From NCBI RefSeq assembly GCF_021648885.1, contig NZ_JAKJHZ010000009.1, positions 186,001 to 250,000 on the forward strand: a DNA stretch of 64,000 nt, given 5' to 3'. Numbering within the stretch: position 1 is the first letter of the stretch; each line of letters starts with the position of its first letter. This DNA comes from Nocardioides potassii (GTDB lineage Bacteria > Actinomycetota > Actinomycetes > Propionibacteriales > Nocardioidaceae). The notes beneath the pieces are model-generated. The model ran no database searches, was not told the DNA's origin, and saw nothing but the letters and a program-made list of their open reading frames with translations. Positions 49,097-57,461 of this stretch are shown one piece after another. The translations under genes and the position numbers were made by a program.

Positions 49097-50422
49097 ATGA
49101 GCGACGACCAGTACCCCCAGCAGCACCCCGGCCGGCCCGAGGGGCAGGACCACGACCACTCCCCCTTCCAGCGGCCGCAGCCGCAGCAGCCTCAGCAGCC
49201 GCAGCACCACCCCCGGCAGGACCAGGACCCGTACGGGCAGCACGGGCCGCACGGCCAGCACGCGCACCAGCAGTGGTCGGGTGGGACGGCCACCCAGCAG
49301 CGACCGGCGCGCTCGCGTCGTACGGGTCTCGCGGCAGCGGTGCTGGCGACCTCGCTCCTCGTGGGTGGCGGTGCCGGGCTGGGTGGCGCGGCCGTGTGGG
49401 ACGCGACCCACGACGGCACGGCCGGCACGCCGAGCGCGTCGGCCTCGCCGAGCACCTCCACCGTCGCCAACCAGACCACGAGCGCCCCGGCCGACGGCTC
49501 GGTCGAGTCGGTGGCCCAGAAGGTGCTGCCGAGCGTCGTGCAGATCGACGTCACCGGCAACGGTGAGGCCGGCTCCGGCTCGGGGATCATCCTCACCTCG
49601 GACGGCACGATCCTGACCAACAACCACGTCGTCGAGGTGGCCGGCCAGGGCGGGTCGATCAGGGTCGACTTCAACGACGGCACCAGCGCGGACGCCAAGG
49701 TCCTCGGCACGGACCCGCTCACCGACACCGCGGTGATCCAGGCCGAGGGCGTCTCGGGGCTCACCCCGGCGACGATCGGCAAGTCGGCCAACCTCGAGGT
49801 CGGCCAGGGGGTCGTGGCCGTCGGCTCCCCGTTCGGCCTCGACGCGACCGTGACCAGCGGCATCGTCAGCGCCCTGAACCGGCCGGTCAACGTCGGGTCG
49901 GACGCCCAGGGCAACTCGACGACGTACCCCGCCATCCAGACCGACGCGGCGATCAACCCCGGCAACTCCGGCGGTCCGCTGGCCGACATGACCGGAGCGG
50001 TCGTCGGGATCAACTCCTCGATCCGCACCGCCACGGCGCAGACGTCGGGACAGTCCGGGTCGATCGGCCTCGGCTTCGCGATCCCGATCGACGAGGTCAT
50101 GCCGATCGTCGACCAGATGGTGAAGGGCGAGACCCCGACCCACGCACGGCTCGGCATCCAGGTCGGCGACCCGCAGTCCGGTGACGCGGAAGGTGCCGTG
50201 GTCAACGAGGTCTCGGCGGGCTCCACCGCCAGCAAGGGCGGCCTGGCCTCCGGCGACCTGATCACCAAGGTCGACCAGCAGAGGATCACCGACGCCGACT
50301 CGCTCGTCGCGACCATCCGCTCCTACCGCCCCGGCGACTCGGTCACGGTGACCTGGACGACGGGCAACGGGCAGGAGCAGAGCGGGTCCTTCGTGCTCGA
50401 CAGCGACGCCACGACGAGCTGA
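49097..50422 (+). CDS. Membrane-anchored HtrA/DegP-type serine protease with PDZ domain
   Basis: A 441-residue protein. A cytoplasmic Gln/His/Pro-rich tail (about 1-70) is followed by one membrane helix (GLAAAVLATSLLVGGGAGLGG, about 77-97). The trypsin-like domain has His in ILTNNHVV, Asp in PLTDTAVIQA and Ser in NPGNSGGPL. A C-terminal PDZ domain (ARLGIQVGDPQ, GGLASGDLITKVDQQRI) completes it. The enzyme degrades or processes misfolded proteins outside the membrane; it corresponds to actinobacterial HtrA/PepD enzymes. Start ATG 49097. Confidence 0.93.
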   Translation: MSDDQYPQQHPGRPEGQDHDHSPFQRPQPQQPQQPQHHPRQDQDPYGQHGPHGQHAHQQWSGGTATQQRPARSRRTGLAAAVLATSLLVGGGAGLGGAAVWDATHDGTAGTPSASASPSTSTVANQTTSAPADGSVESVAQKVLPSVVQIDVTGNGEAGSGSGIILTSDGTILTNNHVVEVAGQGGSIRVDFNDGTSADAKVLGTDPLTDTAVIQAEGVSGLTPATIGKSANLEVGQGVVAVGSPFGLDATVTSGIVSALNRPVNVGSDAQGNSTTYPAIQTDAAINPGNSGGPLADMTGAVVGINSSIRTATAQTSGQSGSIGLGFAIPIDEVMPIVDQMVKGETPTHARLGIQVGDPQSGDAEGAVVNEVSAGSTASKGGLASGDLITKVDQQRITDADSLVATIRSYRPGDSVTVTWTTGNGQEQSGSFVLDSDATTS

Positions 50423-50446
50423 TCGCCCCCGCCCGTCCGCAGTCTT

Positions 50447-50479
50447 GGGCCGGCCGCGCCATGATGGGGCGGCCGGCCC
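50447..50479 (+). terminator. Terminator after the HtrA gene
   Basis: Perfect 11-bp stem GGGCCGGCCGC / GCGGCCGGCCC with an 11-nt loop, 25 bp after the stop. No T tract, as is common in actinobacteria. Confidence 0.75.
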
Positions 50480-50521
50480 CTGCTGTGTCCGCCGGCCACT
50501 CGTGAGGAGCGAAGGAGTCAC

Positions 50522-51673
50522 ATGCAGCTCGAGCTGAGCCCGGAGGACGCGGAGTTCCGCGACCGTGTGCGCGAGGTCTTCACCACGAAGGTCCCGCAGG
50601 AGATCCGCGACACGGTGCTGGAGGGCCGCCACCTCACCCGCGACCAGATCGTCGAGAGCCAGCGGGCACTCAACGCCGAGGGCCTCGCCGTTCCCCACTG
50701 GCCGGTGGAGTGGGGCGGCCAGGACTGGACGGACCTCCAGCGACACCTGTGGCACGAGGAGATGCAGCGCGCCGGGGTGCCGATCCCGCTCGCCTTCAAC
50801 GCCTCGATGATCGGGCCGGTGCTGGCGCAGTTCGGGACCGAGGAGCAGAAGCAGCGCTTCCTCCCGCCGACCGCGAACCTCGACATCTGGTGGTCGCAGG
50901 GCTTCTCCGAGCCCGACGCCGGCTCCGACCTCGCGAGCCTGCGCACCGCGGCGGTGCGCGACGGCGACGACTGGGTCGTCAACGGCCAGAAGACCTGGAC
51001 GACGCTCGGCCAGTACGGCGACTGGATCTTCACGCTGGTGCGCACCGACCCGGAGGTGAAGAAGCAGGCCGGCATCTCGATGCTGCTGATCGACATGACC
51101 ACGCCGGGCGTGGAGGTGCGACCGATCGAGCTCATCGACGGTGGCCACGAGGTCAACGAGGTCTGGTTCTCCGACGTCCGGGTCCCCGGTGACCTCCTCG
51201 TCGGAGAACCCGGCGGGGGCTGGACGATCGCGAAGTTCCTGCTCGGCAACGAGCGCGTCGGCGTCGCCCCGGTGGGCGCGACCAAGCGCGCGCTGGCGAC
51301 GCTCAAGACCACCGCGGGCGACCTGATGGACGACCCGCTGGTCCGCGCCCGGGTCGCCGAGCTGGAGAACGAGCTGCTCGCCCTCGAGCTCACCGCGCTG
51401 CGCGTGGTCGCCCACTCCTCCGACGGCGCACCGCACCCGGCCTCGTCGGTGCTCAAGCTGCGCGGCACCGTCCTGCAGCAGGCGGTCAGCGAGCTCGCCC
51501 TCGACCTGGCCGGGCCGGCGTCGCTGGCCGCGCGCGCGGAGGACGACTCGCCGCAGGAGGGCTGGGCCCGCCGCACGGCCCCGACCTACCTCAACCTCCG
51601 CAAGGCGTCGATCTACGGCGGGTCCAACGAGATCCAGCGCCAGATCATCAGCCGCACGATCCTGGGACTCTGA
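50522..51673 (+). CDS. Acyl-CoA dehydrogenase, subunit-like 1
   Basis: A 383-residue flavoprotein of the acyl-CoA dehydrogenase fold (QGFSEPDAGSDLASLRTAAVRDGDDWVVNGQKTWTT is the FAD/substrate region). At the C terminus the position of the catalytic Glu of medium-chain enzymes (YEGTSQIQ) reads YGGSNEIQ, so Glu is replaced by Gly. It is 12 bp upstream of a second, shorter homologue. Actinobacteria build alpha2-beta2 dehydrogenases from such pairs, often for sterol side-chain or branched acyl-CoAs, and this pairing is my preferred reading. The ATG has GGAG 7 nt upstream. Confidence 0.9.
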   Translation: MQLELSPEDAEFRDRVREVFTTKVPQEIRDTVLEGRHLTRDQIVESQRALNAEGLAVPHWPVEWGGQDWTDLQRHLWHEEMQRAGVPIPLAFNASMIGPVLAQFGTEEQKQRFLPPTANLDIWWSQGFSEPDAGSDLASLRTAAVRDGDDWVVNGQKTWTTLGQYGDWIFTLVRTDPEVKKQAGISMLLIDMTTPGVEVRPIELIDGGHEVNEVWFSDVRVPGDLLVGEPGGGWTIAKFLLGNERVGVAPVGATKRALATLKTTAGDLMDDPLVRARVAELENELLALELTALRVVAHSSDGAPHPASSVLKLRGTVLQQAVSELALDLAGPASLAARAEDDSPQEGWARRTAPTYLNLRKASIYGGSNEIQRQIISRTILGL

Positions 51674-51685
51674 GAGGCACGCGCG

Positions 51686-52828
51686 ATGGACTTCACCTAC
51701 GACGACGAGCAGCAGGCACTGCGCGAGGCCGTACGCGGCCTGCTCAAGGACGCGTACGGCGACCACGAGGCGCGGCGTCAGGCCGTGGCCACCGACGACG
51801 GGTTCGACCGCGCCCTGTGGGGCCGGCTGGCCGAGATGGGCGTGCTCGGGCTGCCCTTCAGCGAGGACGACGGTGGCGTCGGCGCCGGTCCGGTCGAGAT
51901 CGGGATCGTGTGCCAAGAGCTGGGCCGCGTGCTCGCGCCCGAGCCCTACCTCGCCTCGGTCGTGCACGCCGGCGGCCTCGTTGCGGCGGTCGGCTCGCGC
52001 GAGCAGAAGGCCGACCTGCTCGGACGGCTCAGCGCCGGCGAGGTCCAGCTGGCCGCTGCCGACACCTCCCCGGGCGGGCGCTGGGCCTCGCGCGCCGACG
52101 GCGTACGCGCCTCGGTCGACGGTGACACGTGGACGCTCGACGGCGTCGCCGACCCGGTCGTCGGCGGCGCGACCGCGGACGTCCTCGTCGTGACCGCGGC
52201 GCTGCCGGGAGACGGCGCAGGCACCGGGGTCTTCGTGGTCGACGCCGCCGCCGTCACCCGGACGGGCTACGCGGCCGCCGACCTGACCCGCGCGGCCAGC
52301 GTCACCTTCGAGGCCAGTGCAGCGACCCCGCTCGGCGAGCCGGGCCGCGACCTGACCGACAGCATCGCGACCATCAGCGACCTGACCCGCATCATGGGCG
52401 CCAACCAGGCCCTCGGCGTGATGCAGAGCCAGGTGCGCGCGACGACCGACTACCTCAAGAGCCGCAAGCAGTTCGGCGTCACCCTCAACACCTTCCAGGC
52501 GCTGACGTTCCGAGCCGCCGACATGTACGTCGAGCTCGAGCTCGCGCACAGCATGGTCGACTGGGCGACGATGACGATCGCGGGTGGCGACCGCGAGGTC
52601 GTGGCCGACGCGGCCGACCGGGTGGGGCTCGCCACCGCCCGTGCCGGGCGGCACATCGGCCAGGAGGCGATCCAGCTGCACGGCGGCATCGGCATGACGG
52701 CCGAGTACGCCGTCGGCGTCGGCACCGCGCACCTCGAGGTGCTCGACCAGTGGCTCGGCAACGCCCACCACCACCTGACCCGGCTCTCGTCGCGGGTCAC
52801 CGACCACGAGCTGGTCGAGGCGGTCTGA
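51686..52828 (+). CDS. Acyl-CoA dehydrogenase, subunit-like 2
   Basis: A 380-residue acyl-CoA dehydrogenase relative (MDFTYDDEQQALREAVRGLL at the start, YLKSRKQFGVTLNTFQALTFRAADM and IQLHGGIGMTAEYAVG towards the end). The central FAD region is degenerate compared with neighbours (AAADTSPGGRWASRADG), and no YEG catalytic Glu motif is present at the C terminus. It probably forms a heteromer with the preceding gene. The spacing is 12 bp, and its stop overlaps the next start by one base (TGATG). Confidence 0.88.
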   Translation: MDFTYDDEQQALREAVRGLLKDAYGDHEARRQAVATDDGFDRALWGRLAEMGVLGLPFSEDDGGVGAGPVEIGIVCQELGRVLAPEPYLASVVHAGGLVAAVGSREQKADLLGRLSAGEVQLAAADTSPGGRWASRADGVRASVDGDTWTLDGVADPVVGGATADVLVVTAALPGDGAGTGVFVVDAAAVTRTGYAAADLTRAASVTFEASAATPLGEPGRDLTDSIATISDLTRIMGANQALGVMQSQVRATTDYLKSRKQFGVTLNTFQALTFRAADMYVELELAHSMVDWATMTIAGGDREVVADAADRVGLATARAGRHIGQEAIQLHGGIGMTAEYAVGVGTAHLEVLDQWLGNAHHHLTRLSSRVTDHELVEAV

Positions 52829-53979
52829 TGGACCTCTCCCTCACCGAGGAGCAGGAGGCGTTCCGTTCGCTGGCCCGCGACTTCCTGGAGCGGGAGGCCG
52901 TCCCGCACCGGATGCAGTGGGACCACGACGAGTCCGTCGACCTCGCGATCGTCCCGAAGATGGCCGAGCTCGGCTTCTTCGGGCTCACGATCCCCGAGCA
53001 GTACGGCGGTGTCGGCGGCGACTACGTCACCTACTCCCTCGCGATGGAGGAGCTGGGCCGCGCCGACTCGGCGCTGCGGGGCATCGTGTCGGTGAGCAGC
53101 GGGCTGGTCGGCAAGTCGATCCTGTTCCACGGCAGCGAGGAGCAGAAGCAGGAGTGGCTGCCGCAGCTGTCCGCCGCGACGAAGCTCGGCTGCTTCGGCC
53201 TCACCGAGCCCGGCACCGGGTCGGATGCCGGCAACCTCACCTCGCGCGCTGTCCGCGACGGCTCGGACTGGGTCATCGACGGCCGCAAGGTCTTCATCAC
53301 CAACGGCACCTGGGCCGACGTCGCGCTCGTCTTCGCCCGCACCAGCGACGGCGGTCCGCGCGGCGTGACGGCGTTCCTGGTGCCGACCGACTCCCCCGGC
53401 TTCGAGGCCCGGGAGATCCATCACAAGCTAGGGCTGCGCGGCCAGGCGACCGCCGAGCTGTTCCTCGACGGCGTACGCGTCCCGGACGCCGCCCGTCTCG
53501 GCGAGGTCGGCCAGGGCTTCAAGATCGCGATGGGCACCCTCGACAAGGGTCGCCTCGCCGTCGCCTCCAGCTGCGTGGGGATCGTGCAGGGATGCCTCGA
53601 GGCGTCCGTGGCCTACGCCACGGAGCGCACCCAGTTCGGCAGGCCGATCGCATCGTTCCAGCTCGTGCAGGACCTCATCGCCGACATCTCGCTCGACGCC
53701 GACGCCGCACGGCTGCTCGCGTGGCGGTGCGCCGACCTCATCGACCGCGGCGAGCCCTACGGGGTGGCGGCGTCCAAGGCCAAGCTGTTCGCCTCCGAGG
53801 CCGCGGTGCGTGCGGCCAACAACGCGATCCAGGTGCACGGAGGCGCCGGCTACGTCGACGACTTCCCGGTCGCGAAGTACCTGCGCGACGCCCGCGTGAT
53901 GACCCTCTACGAGGGCACGTCGCAGATCCAGAAGCTGTTGATCGGCCGCGCCGAGACGGGGATCAACGCCTTCACCTGA
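52828..53979 (+). CDS. Acyl-CoA dehydrogenase (catalytic Glu present)
   Basis: A 383-residue short/branched-chain or glutaryl-type acyl-CoA dehydrogenase. Substrate and FAD signatures are CFGLTEPGTGSDAGNLTSRAV and YATERTQFGRPIASFQLVQDLIADI. The catalytic Glu is in LYEGTSQIQKLLIGR. It acts in beta-oxidation or amino-acid degradation, passing electrons to ETF. It is coupled to the upstream pair by a TGATG overlap. The start ATG at 52828 matches MDLSLTEEQEAFRSLARDF, the standard N terminus. Confidence 0.93.
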   Translation: MDLSLTEEQEAFRSLARDFLEREAVPHRMQWDHDESVDLAIVPKMAELGFFGLTIPEQYGGVGGDYVTYSLAMEELGRADSALRGIVSVSSGLVGKSILFHGSEEQKQEWLPQLSAATKLGCFGLTEPGTGSDAGNLTSRAVRDGSDWVIDGRKVFITNGTWADVALVFARTSDGGPRGVTAFLVPTDSPGFEAREIHHKLGLRGQATAELFLDGVRVPDAARLGEVGQGFKIAMGTLDKGRLAVASSCVGIVQGCLEASVAYATERTQFGRPIASFQLVQDLIADISLDADAARLLAWRCADLIDRGEPYGVAASKAKLFASEAAVRAANNAIQVHGGAGYVDDFPVAKYLRDARVMTLYEGTSQIQKLLIGRAETGINAFT

Positions 53980-53991
53980 CCGGTTCCTGCA

Positions 53992-54017
53992 GGAGTCACC
54001 GCTCACCCGGTGACTCC
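53992..54017 (+). terminator. Terminator of the acyl-CoA dehydrogenase operon
   Basis: Perfect 10-bp stem GGAGTCACCG / CGGTGACTCC with a 6-nt loop, 13 bp after the last stop. Confidence 0.75.
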
Positions 54018-54023
54018 CACCGA

Positions 54024-54068
54024 TGTGCGGTGATCCTGACGCGGCAGCCACGTCACGGTCACCGCACA
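54024..54068. promoter_or_regulatory. Inverted repeat overlapping the promoter of the 54.1-kb gene
   Basis: Perfect 10-bp arms TGTGCGGTGA (54024-54033) and TCACCGCACA (54059-54068), 25 nt apart. The right arm ends 8 nt before the TAGAGT box, a position suited to a repressor or looping operator. No regulator is encoded next to it. Confidence 0.4.
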
Positions 54069-54075
54069 ACGTCGC

Positions 54076-54081
54076 TAGAGT
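54076..54081 (+). promoter_or_regulatory. -10 box of the 54.1-kb gene (leaderless type)
   Basis: TAGAGT, 6 nt before the ATG at 54088. Confidence 0.55.
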
Positions 54082-54087
54082 CCCGTC

Positions 54088-55335
54088 ATGCGTGCGGCTG
54101 CGGGGGTGCCTCTGGTGCTCGGCCTCTGCGCGTCCGGCCTCGTCGTCGCCCTCGGGTCCGGGCACGAGCGGCCTGCACCCGACGCCGACACCTATGCGGT
54201 GCCCGCCGAGCTGGCCGACTACTCCTACGTCACCGGCACGGTCTCGTCGTCGCCACCCGGTCCGGCGGTCGCTCTCTTCCAGCACGGGTTCGGCGTCGAG
54301 CTCATGGACTTCCCCCAGGCGGTCGTGCTCGGTGCCGGCGGCGACCGCTACCGCCGCGTCGACGTCGCCGAGGCGCGCGCCGGGGCCGAGACGCAGGGCG
54401 ATCCCGCGCCGATGCTGCTGTCCCCGGACGGGCGATACGTCGCGGTGGGCGACCACGACGTCGGCGGCGATCACCCTGACGTGGCGGTCGTCGACCTGAC
54501 CACCGGGGAGACGACGTCGTACGACCTCCCGCAGGGTCGCAGCGTCGTACCCGTCGCCTTCTCCACCGACAGCGGGTCGCTCGCGATGCTGCTCTCGGAC
54601 GAGCCGACGAGTCCCTACGCCGGCGGGCGGATCAGCGGCACGGTCGGGGTGCTCGACCTCGGCCGCGGCAGGACGGCCACCATGCGGGTGGAGGACGCGA
54701 CCGCGGTGGCCTTCTCCTCGACCGGCTCGATGGCCGTGGAGCACGTCGGCAGCACGGGGTACGGCATCACTGTCGTCGACTCGACGGGCACCGTGGAGGA
54801 GCTGACCCCGGACGGCGTGCTCGCCGGCCCGACGGCGTGGTCGCCCGACGGCAGCCTGCTCGCCATCACGACCGTCGACCCGGCGGGCGCACCGGTCGGG
54901 TCCGGGGACCCGGGCACCCCCGACGGTCTCGCGTTCGTGGACCCGTCGGGCACGGCGACCGACGTACCCGACCCGCTCCCGCTCCCCCTGTCGCCTCCCG
55001 GGCGCGTGCTCGCGTGGAACGGCGACGACGAGGTGGTCATGCTGCTGTCCGACTCGTCCGACACCGCCACGCTCGCGTCCGTGCCGCTGGACGGCTCGGA
55101 GCCGCGCACCCTGATGCGGATGGACGACCTGGGCTCCTACGGCGTCGGACGGTTCCAGCTGGCCGCCGACGCCGGCGGTCGGCTCGAGGTGGTCGACCCG
55201 GCCGGCGTCGACCGCGGGCCGTGGCCGTGGTCGTGGCGCCTCGGCGGTGCCGTCCTCGCCGGCCTGCTCGTGTGGCTCGTCGCGTGGATGGCCGTCTGGG
55301 TCGTCTCGCGCGCCCGGCGGCGAGTCGCGACCTAG
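54088..55335 (+). CDS. Membrane-anchored beta-propeller protein, uncharacterised
   Basis: A 415-residue protein with an N-terminal signal or anchor helix (about 4-24), an extracytoplasmic propeller-like region (MLLSPDGRYVAVGDHDV, VAFSTDSGSLAMLLSDE, TAWSPDGSLLAITTVDP), and a C-terminal membrane helix (about 382-408, GGAVLAGLLVWLVAWMAVWVV) before a short basic tail. No enzymatic residues recognised. The ATG has TAGAGT 6 nt upstream. Its stop shares 4 bp (CTAG) with the stop of the convergent gene. Confidence 0.75.
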   Translation: MRAAAGVPLVLGLCASGLVVALGSGHERPAPDADTYAVPAELADYSYVTGTVSSSPPGPAVALFQHGFGVELMDFPQAVVLGAGGDRYRRVDVAEARAGAETQGDPAPMLLSPDGRYVAVGDHDVGGDHPDVAVVDLTTGETTSYDLPQGRSVVPVAFSTDSGSLAMLLSDEPTSPYAGGRISGTVGVLDLGRGRTATMRVEDATAVAFSSTGSMAVEHVGSTGYGITVVDSTGTVEELTPDGVLAGPTAWSPDGSLLAITTVDPAGAPVGSGDPGTPDGLAFVDPSGTATDVPDPLPLPLSPPGRVLAWNGDDEVVMLLSDSSDTATLASVPLDGSEPRTLMRMDDLGSYGVGRFQLAADAGGRLEVVDPAGVDRGPWPWSWRLGGAVLAGLLVWLVAWMAVWVVSRARRRVAT

Positions 55336-55985
55336 GAGCAGCTGCCGCCCGACGGGTCACACGCACCCCAGCCGCGCAGCGGCGCGCTCCATCGTCGGCC
55401 GTTGGGGGCCGAGTCACCGTGGGAGCCGCGCGTGAGGGACACGACGGCACGCCACGCGCCGGGTGAGTCACCCGGCGGGTGGGCACCGAAGCACCAGAAC
55501 ACGTCGAACGAGATGCCGACGCCCTTCGCCCCCGCCCTCACGTCGTAGACGGGCTTGTCGCCGTCCTCGTCCACGCAGGCACCGATCGCACGCCGGGCGC
55601 CGTCCGTCCCCCAGGTCTCGCCCTTGCGCAGCACCTGCTCGAGTCGCAGGTTCTTCCCCTTTCCCGTCGAGAGCTGGAGGTCGTAGCGCCCCTCAGGCAT
55701 CGCGTCGAGGTCGGTGTCGAACCACACGGTCAGGTGCTGCCCCGCGCGCATGCCGTCGGGGACGCTCACGACGACGTCCTGCTCCGACACCCAGTACCAG
55801 CTCGAGCGCAGCGTCACCGACGCGATGTCGGCGTCGTCCGGCGACGTGCGCGAGTCGCGCACGACGACCTTCGTCGGCAGGCCGGCACGGTCGACGGTCC
55901 CGTCCGGCGCAGGCGCGGCGCTGGCGGGCATGGTCGCGATCGGGAGCAGCGCGGCGACGGCGGCTGCAGCGACGAGCTTCTTCAT
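55332..55985 (-). CDS. Secreted protein of unknown function
   Basis: A 217-residue exported protein. The signal peptide is 1-27 (KKLVAAAAVAALLPIATMPASA), and a beta-rich domain follows (VVVRDSRTSPDDADIASVTLRSSWYWVSEQDVVVSVPDG, LTVWFDTDLDAMPEGRYDLQLS). Four Cys residues in the mature part, two near the end (GACDPSGGSC), may form disulfides. I do not recognise the family. The ATG at 55985 has GAGGGG upstream. The stop codon overlaps that of the convergent membrane gene. Confidence 0.7.
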   Translation of the reverse strand: MKKLVAAAAVAALLPIATMPASAAPAPDGTVDRAGLPTKVVVRDSRTSPDDADIASVTLRSSWYWVSEQDVVVSVPDGMRAGQHLTVWFDTDLDAMPEGRYDLQLSTGKGKNLRLEQVLRKGETWGTDGARRAIGACVDEDGDKPVYDVRAGAKGVGISFDVFWCFGAHPPGDSPGAWRAVVSLTRGSHGDSAPNGRRWSAPLRGWGACDPSGGSCS

Positions 55986-56056
55986 GGCGTTCCCCTCATG
56001 GTCCCCTGTGCCCGCCATCCTCCTCCCGCCCGGCCGCCCGCGCGGTGGTGCTGGCC

Positions 56057-56815
56057 CTACTCCTGCGGACCGGCGTGCGGGCCTGCCGCGACGAGGCGTC
56101 GTACGGCGTCCAGGTCGAGGTCGTAGGGCCCGACGCGGGTCAGCACCCACGACGCACCCCTGTCGAGCCAGGGAGCGGGGTCCTGCGTCGGCTGCAGGTC
56201 GACCACGACGTCGAAGCCGTCGGCCGGGTCGTGCGCGGCGAGGTCGCCGACCACCCGGTCGAGGTCGCTGGGGCCGTCGAGCCCGATGACGAAGAAGCCG
56301 TCGTACCTCGCCGCCCGGCGCAGCGGTGCCTGGTTCGGGAAGCGCCCCGCCATCCAGATCGGCACCCGCGGCGCGGGGCGGAAGCCGCCGCCGAGGTGTC
56401 CGGTCAGCGCCTCGAGCCCCTCGTCGAGCAGGCGGGCGCGCGCCTTCGGGTCGGGCTCGTCGCCGTAGTCGCTGAACTCGCCCACCCAGTCGTCACCGAG
56501 GCCGAGCCCGAGCACGAACCGCTCCCCCGACAGCACCGCCAGGCTCGCCGCCTGCCGCGCGAGCACCTGCGGCCTGCGCCGGGCCAGCGGCGTCACCATC
56601 GGGCCGAACACCATCCGCTCGGTGCGCATGGCGACCGCGGCGCAGCAGGTCCACACGTCCGCGATCTCGGCCACGCGGTCGCCGTACTGCAGGTGGTCCC
56701 ACACGAAGAACCCCTCCCACCCGGCCCCCTCGGCCTCGGCGGCGAGGTCGCCGACCACCCGGGGGTCGGCGAGGGCGTCGAAGGGTGCGACGAACAGTCC
56801 GCGGCGAGCAGTCAT
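56057..56815 (-). CDS. Luciferase-like (LLM class) flavin-dependent oxidoreductase
   Basis: A 252-residue TIM-barrel enzyme using FMN or F420. The start is RGLFVAPFDALADPRVVGDLAAEAEGAGWEGFFVWDHL, with MVFGPMVTPLARRRPQVLARQAASLAVLSGERFVLGLGLGDD the typical mid-barrel segment. It is shorter than the 300+ residues common in the family but has both ends. Substrate unknown. The ATG at 56815 has CATGAT 6 nt upstream; the longer in-frame start at 56893 would run through a large palindrome and is rejected. Confidence 0.82.
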   Translation of the reverse strand: MTARRGLFVAPFDALADPRVVGDLAAEAEGAGWEGFFVWDHLQYGDRVAEIADVWTCCAAVAMRTERMVFGPMVTPLARRRPQVLARQAASLAVLSGERFVLGLGLGDDWVGEFSDYGDEPDPKARARLLDEGLEALTGHLGGGFRPAPRVPIWMAGRFPNQAPLRRAARYDGFFVIGLDGPSDLDRVVGDLAAHDPADGFDVVVDLQPTQDPAPWLDRGASWVLTRVGPYDLDLDAVRRLVAAGPHAGPQE

Positions 56816-56835
56816 GCCTTGATCATGCCCTCGCC

Positions 56836-56898
56836 CACACGTGTCCGGGTCGTGGCCCTCGATCGACCGGTTCGAGGGCCACCTCGAGGACACGTGTG
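56836..56898. repeat. Double-armed 63-bp palindrome
   Basis: Two nested perfect 11-bp inverted repeats: outer CACACGTGTCC (56836-56846) with its complement at 56888-56898, inner GTGGCCCTCGA (56852-56862) with its complement at 56872-56882, separated by 5-nt mismatched segments. It sits 20 bp before the luciferase-like gene and beside the 35-bp tandem repeats. Confidence 0.85.
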
Positions 56899-56905
56899 CG
56901 ACGGC

Positions 56906-57010
56906 GGCGCCGGACTACGCCCGCGCCCGCCGCATCTGGCGGCGCCGGACTACGCCCGCGCCCGCCGCATCTGGCGGCGCCGGACTACGCCCGCGCCCGC
57001 CGCATCCGGC
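56906..57010. repeat. Three tandem copies of a 35-bp unit at a gene's 3' end
   Basis: Units begin at 56906, 56941 and 56976; the first two are identical and the third differs by one base. The third unit contains the last codons and stop (RRARA-stop) of the GNAT gene, so the gene end has been copied twice downstream. Each unit also has a CGCCGC/GCGGCG mini-stem, so the array may act as a repeated terminator. Confidence 0.9.
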
Positions 57011-57461
57011 GTTCCAGCGGAGCATCGGCCGGCCAGCCGTCGGGGATGCCGAGGTCCACGAAGCCTGCCTTCTCGTACGCGGCGAGGGCGCGGGCGTTGT
57101 CGTCGCGGACCATCAGGTAGGTGTCGTGACCACCGGAGGAGGCCCATTCGGCGACGGCGTCGATCAGGCGGCCGGCGAGCCCGGTGCCACGGTCGTCGGG
57201 GGCGACCCACATCGAGATCAGCTCGACGTGGCCGTCCGCCTGCGCGCCTGACACGACGCCGACGCCGCGACCGTCGCTCATGGCGACGACCGTGAAGGGC
57301 ACGTCGGTCAGGCGCGAGCGCCATCGGGACTCGGGCGCGTGCACCCAGTCGTCGTACGACGCCCCGAAGGCGCCCGGCGCTTCGGCGAGCGAGGCGAGCC
57401 GCACGTCGCGGAAGGTCTCCCACTCGTCGGGACCGACGCGGACGATCTCCACGGACGTCAT
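56985..57461 (-). CDS. GNAT N-acetyltransferase
   Basis: A 158-residue GNAT enzyme. The acetyl-CoA loop MWVAPDDRGTGLAGRLIDAVAEWA is at about 85-108, followed by LMVRDDNARALAAYEKAGFVDLG, the usual Asn/Tyr segment. Target unknown. Its ATG at 57461 overlaps the stop of the tandem GNAT gene by 4 bp (ATGA). Its last codons (RRMRRARA) lie inside the 35-bp tandem repeat. Confidence 0.88.
   Translation of the reverse strand: MTSVEIVRVGPDEWETFRDVRLASLAEAPGAFGASYDDWVHAPESRWRSRLTDVPFTVVAMSDGRGVGVVSGAQADGHVELISMWVAPDDRGTGLAGRLIDAVAEWASSGGHDTYLMVRDDNARALAAYEKAGFVDLGIPDGWPADAPLERRMRRARA

Noticed and set aside
49034..52807. 1257-codon open frame on the minus strand opposite HtrA and the acyl-CoA dehydrogenases
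   Set aside because: Same artefact; no family motif, and the plus strand carries well-conserved genes with ribosome sites and terminators.
56866..56880. GGTTCGAG resembling a tRNA T-loop
   Set aside because: It is the centre of a palindrome; no acceptor, D or anticodon stem can be drawn around it.
56906..57010. Short repeats considered as a CRISPR array
   Set aside because: The 35-bp units are directly contiguous with no spacers, and no cas gene is present.
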